Of a DNA stretch of 64,000 nt, positions 16,557-24,504 are shown piece after piece. Positions within the stretch are counted from its first letter, which is position 1. Each line of letters opens with the position of its first letter. Source of the DNA: Gracilibacillus lacisalsi DSM 19029 (GTDB lineage Bacteria > Bacillota > Bacilli > Bacillales > Amphibacillaceae); assembly GCF_000377765.1 (NCBI RefSeq), contig NZ_KB898673.1, positions 13,094-77,093 on the forward strand, written 5' to 3'. The notes beneath the pieces are model-generated. The model was not told the DNA's origin, ran no database searches, and saw only the letters and a program-made list of their open reading frames with translations. The position numbers and the translations under genes were made by a program.

Positions 16557-17321
16557 CTAGTTTTTTTGCTTACCCCTAACAAGGTAATAGGCAGTCATCC
16601 CCGAAGCGATTGGGATAACAATCGCCACTCCCATTCCCGCGGTAAAGATGGTAATCATTTCGTCACTAAATACTTTGGAATTAATAATCTCCCCGAATGA
16701 ATAAGATAAATCTTTGAACCACATTAAGAGGCCCATATAGCCACCGAAAAAGGCGAAGAACAATGTGTTGGTACTTGTATTGAGTATATCTCTCCCGATT
16801 CGAATTCCAGCCAGAAATAACTCTTTTCTACTAATCGTTGGATTATGGTAATGAATTTCACGCATCGGTGAAGTAATCGAAATAGCTGTATCAACAATTG
16901 CCCCGATTGTACTCATAATAATTACTGAAGTGGCCACTTTTACAAAGTCAATCCCAATATTTAAGGAAAAAGCCATCATTTCTTCTCGTTCTTCCTCACC
17001 GAAACCTTGGATCATGGATTGATCCGTGATGATAATGATGAAAAGTAACAATATCACTAACGTTACAATCGTAGATAAGAAGGCCATCATTGTTTTACTG
17101 TTGACCTCGTTAATATAGAACAGACTGATAGCACTAATGAAGGCACATGCTAAAAGCGTTAGCCAAATCGGATTGGCATTTGGATCGTTCATCACTAAAA
17201 CCGTGGCGATAACGATGGCAAAATTTAAGAATAAAGCGATGAAAGATTTTATTCCTTTTTTTCCTCCAACAATGGCCATCAACGTAAATAAGATGATCGA
17301 CAATAACACTAATACATTCAT
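16557..17321 (-). CDS. YibE/F family membrane protein (short subunit)
   Basis: A 254-residue membrane protein with about seven segments. It carries the YibE/F core: STIGAIVDTAISITSPMREI and, further on, RIGRDILNTSTNTLFFAFFG. YibE/F proteins are predicted transporters or permeases of unknown substrate; in Bacillus and Lactococcus they occur as gene pairs. Its ATG overlaps the stop of the upstream partner by four bases (ATGA), so both are translated together. Confidence 0.87.
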   Translation of the reverse strand: MNVLVLLSIILFTLMAIVGGKKGIKSFIALFLNFAIVIATVLVMNDPNANPIWLTLLACAFISAISLFYINEVNSKTMMAFLSTIVTLVILLLFIIIITDQSMIQGFGEEEREEMMAFSLNIGIDFVKVATSVIIMSTIGAIVDTAISITSPMREIHYHNPTISRKELFLAGIRIGRDILNTSTNTLFFAFFGGYMGLLMWFKDLSYSFGEIINSKVFSDEMITIFTAGMGVAIVIPIASGMTAYYLVRGKQKN

Positions 17322-18433
17322 GTTCTAGCCCTCTTTCTTCGGATAAAGAAAATCGATGTATAGATAGCAATCGGAATAGTCAGTACAATTCCGATACCAC
17401 CAGCTAAGGCACGTGCCAATTCAATAGATAGATTCATGGATAGTGTGAATCCTATTGGTGATGCATTTTTAAAATATAAAAGTAGCATCGGGATTGATCC
17501 ACTTACATAGGCAAAAAATAATACATTAATCATCGTCCCCATAATATCTTTGCCTATATCGATGCCAGATGCTTTAAGCTTCTTTAGACTTATCTGGTTA
17601 TTTTTCTCATATAGCTCAAAGATAGATGACGACATGGTGATGGCGACATCCATTACCGCCCCTAAGGAGCCAATTAAAAGCCCTGCCATAAAAACAATTT
17701 GTGGATTTCTGCTTAGAAAGGACATTTCCTCATATCGTAATCCTTGTTCTCCTGTCACAGATAGAGCAAAGTAGCCAATCAAAAGTGAACTTAACGTACC
17801 AAGTAAAGTAGCGACAATCGCTGTATATGTTTTTTCATTGAAACCACTGACCAACAGTAACGATATCACGGTAAAAAGGACAATGCTAATACCACAAATG
17901 ATCACCAGACTAAGATCTGAATTTTGCAGATAGATATCGAGTGCCAGCGATAAGATGCCGGCATTTACCGCTAAGCTGATAACCGATAGAGCTCCCTGTT
18001 TCTTGCCGACGGCCAGCAAAATAATGATAAAAATCCAAGCTACCAAGATGAGATACTTATCACGTTTGACATCTTCAATGGTTCCGGAAGAAGTGGATTC
18101 ATCAATGGTGACAAATACTTCATCCCCTGTATCAAATAATTGATCAACCGCCTGTGATCCGGAGTACTCATTCGTTATTTCGATCATTTCCCCTTTGTTG
18201 GAACCGTTTTGTATTTCAGCGGTGATCTCCTGGGTAACCCGATAATCTTGATTTTGGTGCTGATCAACCGTTTCTGCTTTATCTGTTTCTACTGTATTGG
18301 TAATTTTAGCAATGGGTCTGTCATAGAATTCGTGATTGTGATTGACAAAAATAATCGAACTGATAAAGGCTACCGTAATAAGGATGTATATTAAAAGTTG
18401 CTGCTTTGATAAATTTCTTATCCATGCTTTCAA
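17318..18433 (-). CDS. YibE/F family membrane protein (long subunit)
   Basis: A 371-residue protein. After an N-terminal membrane anchor comes an extracytoplasmic domain of about 100 residues rich in charged and polar residues, then about seven membrane segments with the family motif GSLGAVMDVAITMSSSIFEL and DIGKDIMGTMINVLFFAYVS. Start is TTG at 18433, nine bases after ggag on the minus strand; the only nearby ATG is out of frame. First gene of a two-gene operon, transcribed away from the germination operon. Confidence 0.87.
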   Translation of the reverse strand: MKAWIRNLSKQQLLIYILITVAFISSIIFVNHNHEFYDRPIAKITNTVETDKAETVDQHQNQDYRVTQEITAEIQNGSNKGEMIEITNEYSGSQAVDQLFDTGDEVFVTIDESTSSGTIEDVKRDKYLILVAWIFIIILLAVGKKQGALSVISLAVNAGILSLALDIYLQNSDLSLVIICGISIVLFTVISLLLVSGFNEKTYTAIVATLLGTLSSLLIGYFALSVTGEQGLRYEEMSFLSRNPQIVFMAGLLIGSLGAVMDVAITMSSSIFELYEKNNQISLKKLKASGIDIGKDIMGTMINVLFFAYVSGSIPMLLLYFKNASPIGFTLSMNLSIELARALAGGIGIVLTIPIAIYTSIFFIRRKRART

Positions 18434-18626
18434 GCTGGTTCACTCCATTATATAGATTAAAAACACTAATGTCAGATACATGTATAATTCGTTCTCTTGT
18501 ATAGATGCAAAAGGAGTAGAGTATCGATTAAACACCTTTTGATTCTTCCAAGAACTCGTTTCCTACATATAATACCATCCCTTTAAACCTTCTGTCATAC
18601 AGATAGGGTGATTCTTCATTAAGGTC

Positions 18627-18657
18627 TGTATAAATATACCACCAATAGACAATACTG
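18627..18657 (+). promoter_or_regulatory. Candidate sigma-G promoter of the ger operon
   Basis: tgtata (18627-18632) and aatactg (18651-18657) are 18 bases apart and match the forespore sigma-G pattern (TGAATA / CATACTA) at five of six and five of seven positions. Germinant-receptor operons are normally read by sigma-G. Confidence 0.45.
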
Positions 18658-18692
18658 GTTAATAACTGTATGTACGATGGAGGTGGGGATAT

Positions 18693-19778
18693 ATGGAGGG
18701 TATTAGAATTTCATCGATTCAAGCTTTAATGCTGGCAGTAGCTAGTATTACTGTTACAGGCCATTTATTGTTTATTCCCGTTATTATTAATCACGCCGGG
18801 AGAGACAGTTGGATATCTTTACTCTTTGCTATCATTCCTGCCGTTCTGATTGGATTTGTGATAGCTTTACTTGCACAGCGGTATCCTGAACAATCATTAA
18901 TTGAATATTCACAGACTATTCTTGGAAAATGGATTGGAAAGATAGTAGCCATTATATTTCTTTTTTATTTTTTTCATGAGGCAAGTTTATCCTTAAGAGG
19001 TTTTAGCGAATTTTACAATTCTGCGATTACTCCTCGAACACCACTGATGATTTATTTGGTGGCAATGTTAATTCTGGCCACATATGCGATTCGAAATCGG
19101 TTAGAAATATTAGCAAGAACGAATCAAACCTTCCTTATATTAATGATACCAATTGGTATATTGGCATCATTTTTAACGCACAAAGATAAAGACTATCAAA
19201 ATTTACTCCCTATACTTGAGGATGGTTTCAGTCCTGTCGTGATGGGGGCATTTAACATCACCTCACTATATAGTTCATTTATTGTTATGGCTATGGTTTT
19301 TCCGTTTGTTTCTAATAAGAAAAAATTAAAGAGGTTTAGTATTCTGACGATGCTGATTTTGATTGTTATGTTCTTGGGCCCTGTTTCAGGTGTAGTGACA
19401 GTTTTCGGAGAAGAGCGTGCGATGGGGCTATACTTTCCGACCTTTCAAACATTAAGAGATATCGAAATTGGTGCACTGCAAAGGTTGGATATTCTTGGCG
19501 TTTTATTATGGTCATTAGGGTCTTTTTCTAAAATTGCCTTATTTTTCTACGCAATTGTCTTAGGGTTGGCACAATTATTTCATTTAGATGATTACAAAAT
19601 TTTAACGATTCCAACAGCTGCTTTATTAGCTATTTTTTCTTTAATTACAAGTGATGACTTAATTGGGATATATCGATTTCTCATGCATATTTATCCATAC
19701 TTCGCAACGTTAATAGCATTAGTTATTCCTTTACTGTTACTCCTAATCAGTCAATTTAAGCAGTTAAAAAGAGGTTGA
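18693..19778 (+). CDS. Spore germination receptor B subunit (GerAB family)
   Basis: A 361-residue integral membrane protein with about ten segments, of the endospore germination permease family within the APC transporter superfamily. B subunits bind the germinant in the inner spore membrane. Family features include the start RISSIQALMLAVASITVTGH and the QRYPEQSLIEYSQTILGKW stretch. It precedes the A and C subunits, an order (B-A-C) found in several Bacillaceae receptors. The ATG has ggaggtgggg upstream. The germinant cannot be told from sequence. Confidence 0.92.
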   Translation: MEGIRISSIQALMLAVASITVTGHLLFIPVIINHAGRDSWISLLFAIIPAVLIGFVIALLAQRYPEQSLIEYSQTILGKWIGKIVAIIFLFYFFHEASLSLRGFSEFYNSAITPRTPLMIYLVAMLILATYAIRNRLEILARTNQTFLILMIPIGILASFLTHKDKDYQNLLPILEDGFSPVVMGAFNITSLYSSFIVMAMVFPFVSNKKKLKRFSILTMLILIVMFLGPVSGVVTVFGEERAMGLYFPTFQTLRDIEIGALQRLDILGVLLWSLGSFSKIALFFYAIVLGLAQLFHLDDYKILTIPTAALLAIFSLITSDDLIGIYRFLMHIYPYFATLIALVIPLLLLLISQFKQLKRG

Positions 19779-19783
19779 ATGAT

Positions 19784-21319
19784 ATGTTTAGAAGAAAACC
19801 AAAATTAAATAAGAAACAGAACAGGAAAATAGAAGATCTTCGCTTTCAAGGTAACCTCAATGATGATATCAAAATCATCAAAGAATTGTTTGGGGATAGT
19901 TCTGATTTAGTTGTTCGTTTTATTGACAATGAAAAGGAGAGCTCTGTTGCCGTTCTGTATCTAGACAGTTTAATCGAAAGGGAATCGATTGAAGAATATG
20001 TAATCAGTGAACTAAACGAAAACTATAAGCAAGATCAAAATTTAAGAGAACTTCATTTTGCTACGATAAAAAAAGAAGCTACATCGTCTATAAAGGACTC
20101 CCTTACATACTTGTTACAAGGATATTCCCTTGTTTTAAGAGAGAATCAAACAAGTGGAATTGCACTTGACACGGCAGGTGGGGAGAGACGTCAAGTTTCT
20201 GAATCTGAAGTGGAGACAGTTGTCCGCGGGCCAAGAGAGTCCTTCAATGAATCGTTACAAACCAACATCGGTTTAGTCAGAAGACGTCTCCATACGCATA
20301 AATTAAAGGTTCATGAGATGAAGATTGGCGAGTTATCCCAAACCCCAGTTGCTATATTAGGCATTGATGGGGTTGTGAAACCAGAAATGTATGAGGAAGT
20401 TAAAAGCCGTTTGGAGAAAATCGAAATAGATGGCATTCTTGATTCTTTATATTTAGAGGAAATTATTGAAGATCCAAATGGTTATACGCCATTTCCAACC
20501 ATTTTTAATTCAGAAAGACCTGACCGAATTGCAGCTGGTTTGTTAGAAGGTAGAATTGCCATTTTGTTAGAGGGCAGCCCAGGTACCTTATTGGTGCCAG
20601 CTACAATTGGCTTATTTTTGACATCGAATGAAGATTATTATCAACGATATGATTTTGCAAGTTTTCTTAAAATGCTAAGAGGTTTTGCGTTTTTTTTATC
20701 TGTTGTTTTACCAGGTTTTTATGTAGCGTTGCTTACTTATCATCAGGAAATGATACCGACACCACTACTTATTGCCTTAACCGGACAACGAGAAGGGGTA
20801 CCATTTGCAATAGCTATTGAGGTACTTTTCATGGAGATAACGTTTGAAATATTAAGGGAAGCAGGACTCAGGCTCCCTAAAACAATTGGTGCAGCAGTAT
20901 CCATCGTGGGTGGATTAGTGTTAGGACAAGCAGCAGTAGAAGCTGGTCTAGTTGGACAAGCAACCGTAATTGCCGTTTCGTTAACGGCAATATGTTCTTT
21001 TACAACACCTTCCTATAACTTAGCAATATCGGCAAGATTGCTAAGGTTTGCGCTAATAACATTATCTGCCGTTCTCGGAGCTTTTGGCTTAATTTTTGGG
21101 CTAATATTTATGTATATCCACTTGACTACACTGCGCTCCTTTGGTGTTCCATATTTAACTCCTATTGTACCTTTTCATAAAGACAATTGGGGAGATTTAT
21201 TGATAAGAACACCATGGTGGGCGATGAGAGAACGGCCAAATGAGGTTGCAGGTGAAAACAAGGATAGGATGTCTGATTCAAGAGATAATAACCATTTAAA
21301 TAGGAGACAAAAAAAGTGA
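19784..21319 (+). CDS. Spore germination receptor A subunit (GerAA family)
   Basis: A 511-residue protein with a soluble N-terminal half of about 250 residues and a C-terminal membrane half with about five to six segments. The hallmark is GRIAILLEGSPGTLLVPATI followed by TSNEDYYQRYDFASFLKMLR and ALTGQREGVPFAIAIEVLFM. A subunits form the ion channel core of germinant receptors. I use the ATG at 19784, nine bases after aagagg; the TTG at 19775 touches that site. It is immediately downstream of the B gene. Confidence 0.93.
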   Translation: MFRRKPKLNKKQNRKIEDLRFQGNLNDDIKIIKELFGDSSDLVVRFIDNEKESSVAVLYLDSLIERESIEEYVISELNENYKQDQNLRELHFATIKKEATSSIKDSLTYLLQGYSLVLRENQTSGIALDTAGGERRQVSESEVETVVRGPRESFNESLQTNIGLVRRRLHTHKLKVHEMKIGELSQTPVAILGIDGVVKPEMYEEVKSRLEKIEIDGILDSLYLEEIIEDPNGYTPFPTIFNSERPDRIAAGLLEGRIAILLEGSPGTLLVPATIGLFLTSNEDYYQRYDFASFLKMLRGFAFFLSVVLPGFYVALLTYHQEMIPTPLLIALTGQREGVPFAIAIEVLFMEITFEILREAGLRLPKTIGAAVSIVGGLVLGQAAVEAGLVGQATVIAVSLTAICSFTTPSYNLAISARLLRFALITLSAVLGAFGLIFGLIFMYIHLTTLRSFGVPYLTPIVPFHKDNWGDLLIRTPWWAMRERPNEVAGENKDRMSDSRDNNHLNRRQKK

Positions 21320-22470
21320 AAATAATAAGATTAGCTTTGCTATTTGTTTGTATTGTACTTTTAAGTGGTTGCTGGGATAAGAAAGAATTAAATGAAGTTG
21401 CTGTTGTAATTGGAGTTGGTATTGATAAAGTTAGTGAAAATGAGGGGGTTTATGAAATAACAGCACAGGTAATCAAACCGCAAGAAGATGATCAACAAGG
21501 ATCAGAATTACCAACATGGAGTGTGACAGCTCAAGGTGAAACGATCATGGATGCGATTAAAAATTTAAATAGACTTTCCCCACGACGGTTATACTGGTCC
21601 CACCTTCAGATTATCATTTTTAGTGAAGGATTAGCTAGAGAAGGTGTTGCGCCGATTATCACATGGTTTGAACGAGATAGAGATAGTCGTGCTGGTTCCT
21701 ATGTAGTAGTAACCCGAGACAGTGCCCAAGATTTATTAAATCAAAAAATAGAGCTTGGCAGTATTCCGGCAAAAGCAATGAGTGACCTTTTAGATTCAGC
21801 TGAACAGCGACAAATTATTGCCAGGAAAGTTAAACTGCGTGACTTTACTACAGTATTAACAACGCCTGGAATTGATCCATCTCTTGATGTGATACAACCG
21901 AAAAACATACGAGGAGAAGTGGAAGCTTACGAGCTGAATGATGTTGCCGTATTTAAAGACGATCAACTAGTGGGATATATTGGTGGCGCTATTATGTCGG
22001 GTACTGAGCTTTTGAAGGACACATATGATTATTTCATTGTAGAAGGAGTATGCCCTGGGAATGAGGAGGGTTTTTTTTCCTTTCAGTCCACTGACTATGA
22101 AAGTGAAGATGAGCTGACATTAAAAAACGAGGAATTGACCTATAAATTGGATATATTCGTAGAAGGAAACCTTTCTGATCAGACATGTTCAGCAGATCTA
22201 CTAGATCCGGAGAGAATGGAGCAGGTGGAAAAGGAAATAGGTGAAGTGATTACCTCACGGATTGAGAATGAATTTGAACGTGCAAAAGAGATGGGTTCAG
22301 ATATTTATGGGATTGGGCAGAAATTGAGAAGAGTCTATCCGGATGCATGGAAAACAGCTCAAGATCAACCAGATGAAATGCTTGAAAAAGTGACATTTGA
22401 TATTCAAGTGGAAGCAAATATTCGAAGGTCAGGATTAATTATCGAACCAACTCAAACGGAGATAGAGTGA
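21316..22470 (+). CDS. Spore germination receptor C subunit (GerAC family lipoprotein)
   Basis: A 384-residue lipoprotein. GTG start nine bases after aggag, overlapping the end of the A gene by four bases. The signal peptide ends in LLSGC (Cys19) followed by WDKKELNEVAVVIGVGIDKV, the strongly conserved GerAC start. Residues beyond form the three-domain outer part of the receptor. The C subunit is needed for receptor function and is lipidated by Lgt. Confidence 0.94.
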   Translation: MKIIRLALLFVCIVLLSGCWDKKELNEVAVVIGVGIDKVSENEGVYEITAQVIKPQEDDQQGSELPTWSVTAQGETIMDAIKNLNRLSPRRLYWSHLQIIIFSEGLAREGVAPIITWFERDRDSRAGSYVVVTRDSAQDLLNQKIELGSIPAKAMSDLLDSAEQRQIIARKVKLRDFTTVLTTPGIDPSLDVIQPKNIRGEVEAYELNDVAVFKDDQLVGYIGGAIMSGTELLKDTYDYFIVEGVCPGNEEGFFSFQSTDYESEDELTLKNEELTYKLDIFVEGNLSDQTCSADLLDPERMEQVEKEIGEVITSRIENEFERAKEMGSDIYGIGQKLRRVYPDAWKTAQDQPDEMLEKVTFDIQVEANIRRSGLIIEPTQTEIE

Positions 22471-22484
22471 AAGGATGCTGAAAG

Positions 22485-22718
22485 ATGTGGTTTGCTGGAT
22501 TATCACTTCTATTTATAGTGCTTATCATTATAGATGCTAAACAGTTATGGAAAAGAAAAAATAAAAGAGAGTTAATTCTGTATTTCTCTTTTTTAACAAC
22601 AGCTTATTTTTTGTTCATCGTCAACAGACTACACCTTTTCTCGCTAGAATCATTTAGTTCCATTCAAATCATCACGGATTTTGTTCAACTTTTCTTACCA
22701 ATAGACCATAAAATTTAG
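22485..22718 (+). CDS. Small two-segment membrane protein, likely germinant receptor D subunit
   Basis: A 77-residue protein with two membrane segments separated by a basic turn (KQLWKRKNKRELILY). It starts 14 bases after the C gene in the same direction. Many Bacillus receptor operons contain or lie beside such a D gene, whose two-helix product modulates receptor activity. I recognise it by position, size and topology rather than by sequence. Confidence 0.72.
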   Translation: MWFAGLSLLFIVLIIIDAKQLWKRKNKRELILYFSFLTTAYFLFIVNRLHLFSLESFSSIQIITDFVQLFLPIDHKI

Positions 22719-22784
22719 TTTTCCTTTGTGATTTGCTGTAATATTTGGGAGATAACCTCTTAGAGATAAGATCACAATATAGTG

Positions 22785-22816
22785 AAAAGCGCCTTAACAT
22801 TGTTAGGGCGTTTAAT
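22785..22816 (+). terminator. Probable terminator of the ger operon
   Basis: Arms aaagcgccttaaca and tgttagggcgttt pair with one bulge and one mismatch. A short T-run is inside the right arm. Confidence 0.65.
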
Positions 22817-22990
22817 AAGACAAGTATAAAATCAGTGCAATGATGAGCGGTTTTGCTCGAAAAAGTTAGCTGAAGGGCAACCCCTACGGAGGGAAGTGGG
22901 CAACCAGAGCGGTGGTTAAGCTATTCAAGTATTTCATAATGGCTACTAGGGAATTGTAGATCTACTGAGCATATAAAATTGCTTTAAGAG
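22814..22990. repeat. Intergenic repeat, family A (right arm only)
   Basis: After aagacaagtataaaatcagtgcaatg, a variant of the junction motif, the sequence contains gctcgaaaaagttagctgaa followed by ggcaaccc, a degraded gaaagg word and gtgggcaaccagagcggtgg, the right arm of the family A palindrome. No gene is seen between 22719 and 23087. Confidence 0.7.
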
Positions 22991-23087
22991 ATCGCAAACC
23001 TAAATTATTCCTTTGACACCAAGACAACTTGCCGTTATGATAATAGAAGTAAAATCCTAGTAAATTAATGGGGAAAGAGTGATTTGG

Positions 23088-24347
23088 ATGGAAACAACAA
23101 CGAAACTACAAACTATAAATGAAGTAGAAGAATCCGTGCAACCAAAAGATTCAAATTTAAATAAACCACAAATGCCACTTATAATTGGTGGATTAGCGGT
23201 TGGTTTGATATTAATGATTTATTTAATGTTCACCCAAAATAGTGTTCAACCGTTATTATTAGTAATTGGTTTGTTACTTGGTTATACATTGTTCCATGCA
23301 CGCTTTGGTTTTACTTCTGCATTCCGTAGATTTATGTCTGTTGGAAATGGGCAGGCGTTACGGTCACATATGTTAATGTTAGCAGTTGCTGTTACATTAT
23401 TTGCTCCTATTCTAGCATTTGGCTTTTCATTCTTTGGAGGAGAAGTTGCTGGTTATGTGTCACCAGTTGGAGTAAGTCTCGTTGTAGGAGCCTTCATGTT
23501 TGGGATAGGGATGCAATTAGGCGGAGGATGTGCTTCTGGTACCCTCTATGCAGTCGGTGGTGGACGCTCTGTCATGTTTGTCACGCTATTATTCTTTATT
23601 ATTGGCTCAACAATAGGAGCCTATCATCTACCGTTTTGGACAGAAGATTTACCAGCCTTTGAACCTGTGTCTCTAGCAACATCTACAGGACTTGGCTATG
23701 GTGGTGCTTGGATCTTATCGATTGTATTATTTGGATTAATAGCTTGGGTATCCTTAGTTGTAGAGAAAAAGAAACGTGCACCTAAAATGGCTCCCTTACC
23801 TTCTGAAAAAGGATGGCGCAGGATTTTCCGAGGGTCATGGCCATTATTTGCTGCAGCAATTGTTTTGGCCGTTCTTAATGCCTTAACATTAATGACGCGC
23901 GGTGCTCCATGGGGGGTTACCTCTGCTTTTGCTTTATGGGGCTCGAAAGTAGCACAATTCTTCGGAGTCGATGTAGCTAGTTGGGGATATTGGCAAGGCG
24001 CAAACGCGTCAGCATTAGAGGCATCTATTTTTGCTGACTCTACTACTGTGTTAAATTTAGGTGTTATTCTTGGGGCATTCCTCGCATCAGCAGCAGGTGG
24101 GCTCTTCAAATTTTCTAAAATAACTGGAAAAAATGCGCTGGCATCTGTTATAGGCGGTCTACTGATGGGCTATGGTGCCCGCCTTGCATTCGGATGTAAT
24201 ATCGGTGCTTATTTTGGCGGAATTGCCTCCTTTAGCCTTCACGGTTATATTTGGGGGATTCTAGCATTAGCAGGCACTTTTGTGGCACTATATCTCAGAC
24301 CTTTGTTTGGATTGTCCGTACCGAAACCAAAAGATTCATTTTGTTGA
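23088..24347 (+). CDS. YeeE/YedE family sulfur (thiosulfate) transporter
   Basis: A 419-residue membrane protein with about nine to ten segments. It carries two copies of the sulfur-transport signature, GIGMQLGGGCASGTLYAVGG and ARLAFGCNIGAYFGGI; their Cys residues are those that relay thiosulfate through the membrane in TsuA-type proteins. Starts are ambiguous: GTG at 23079 or ATG at 23088, both after ggggaaag; I prefer the ATG. No TusA, rhodanese or sulfur regulator gene is adjacent, so it is a stand-alone transporter unit with its own terminator. Confidence 0.88.
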   Translation: METTTKLQTINEVEESVQPKDSNLNKPQMPLIIGGLAVGLILMIYLMFTQNSVQPLLLVIGLLLGYTLFHARFGFTSAFRRFMSVGNGQALRSHMLMLAVAVTLFAPILAFGFSFFGGEVAGYVSPVGVSLVVGAFMFGIGMQLGGGCASGTLYAVGGGRSVMFVTLLFFIIGSTIGAYHLPFWTEDLPAFEPVSLATSTGLGYGGAWILSIVLFGLIAWVSLVVEKKKRAPKMAPLPSEKGWRRIFRGSWPLFAAAIVLAVLNALTLMTRGAPWGVTSAFALWGSKVAQFFGVDVASWGYWQGANASALEASIFADSTTVLNLGVILGAFLASAAGGLFKFSKITGKNALASVIGGLLMGYGARLAFGCNIGAYFGGIASFSLHGYIWGILALAGTFVALYLRPLFGLSVPKPKDSFC

Positions 24348-24356
24348 TAAGGAAAG

Positions 24357-24396
24357 AAAAAATCACCATGCGGGATATACCCATGGTGATTTTTTA
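24357..24396 (+). terminator. Rho-independent terminator of the YeeE/YedE gene
   Basis: Arms aaaaatcaccatg and catggtgattttt enclose a loop of about 11 bases and end in T6. Confidence 0.9.
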
Positions 24397-24504
24397 ATCT
24401 ATAGTTTTTATAACTATGATTAGATATTTGTACTCATTTAAATGTCAGTAAAGTCGCTAGTATGTTATATTAAAGTGTAATGATTATGGAAAGGATGTTC
24501 CTTC

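Noticed and set aside
23696-24109. 137-codon minus-strand ORF opposite the YeeE/YedE gene
   Set aside because: Shadow of a well supported gene; Ala/Thr/Pro-rich antisense pattern without homology that I can recognise.
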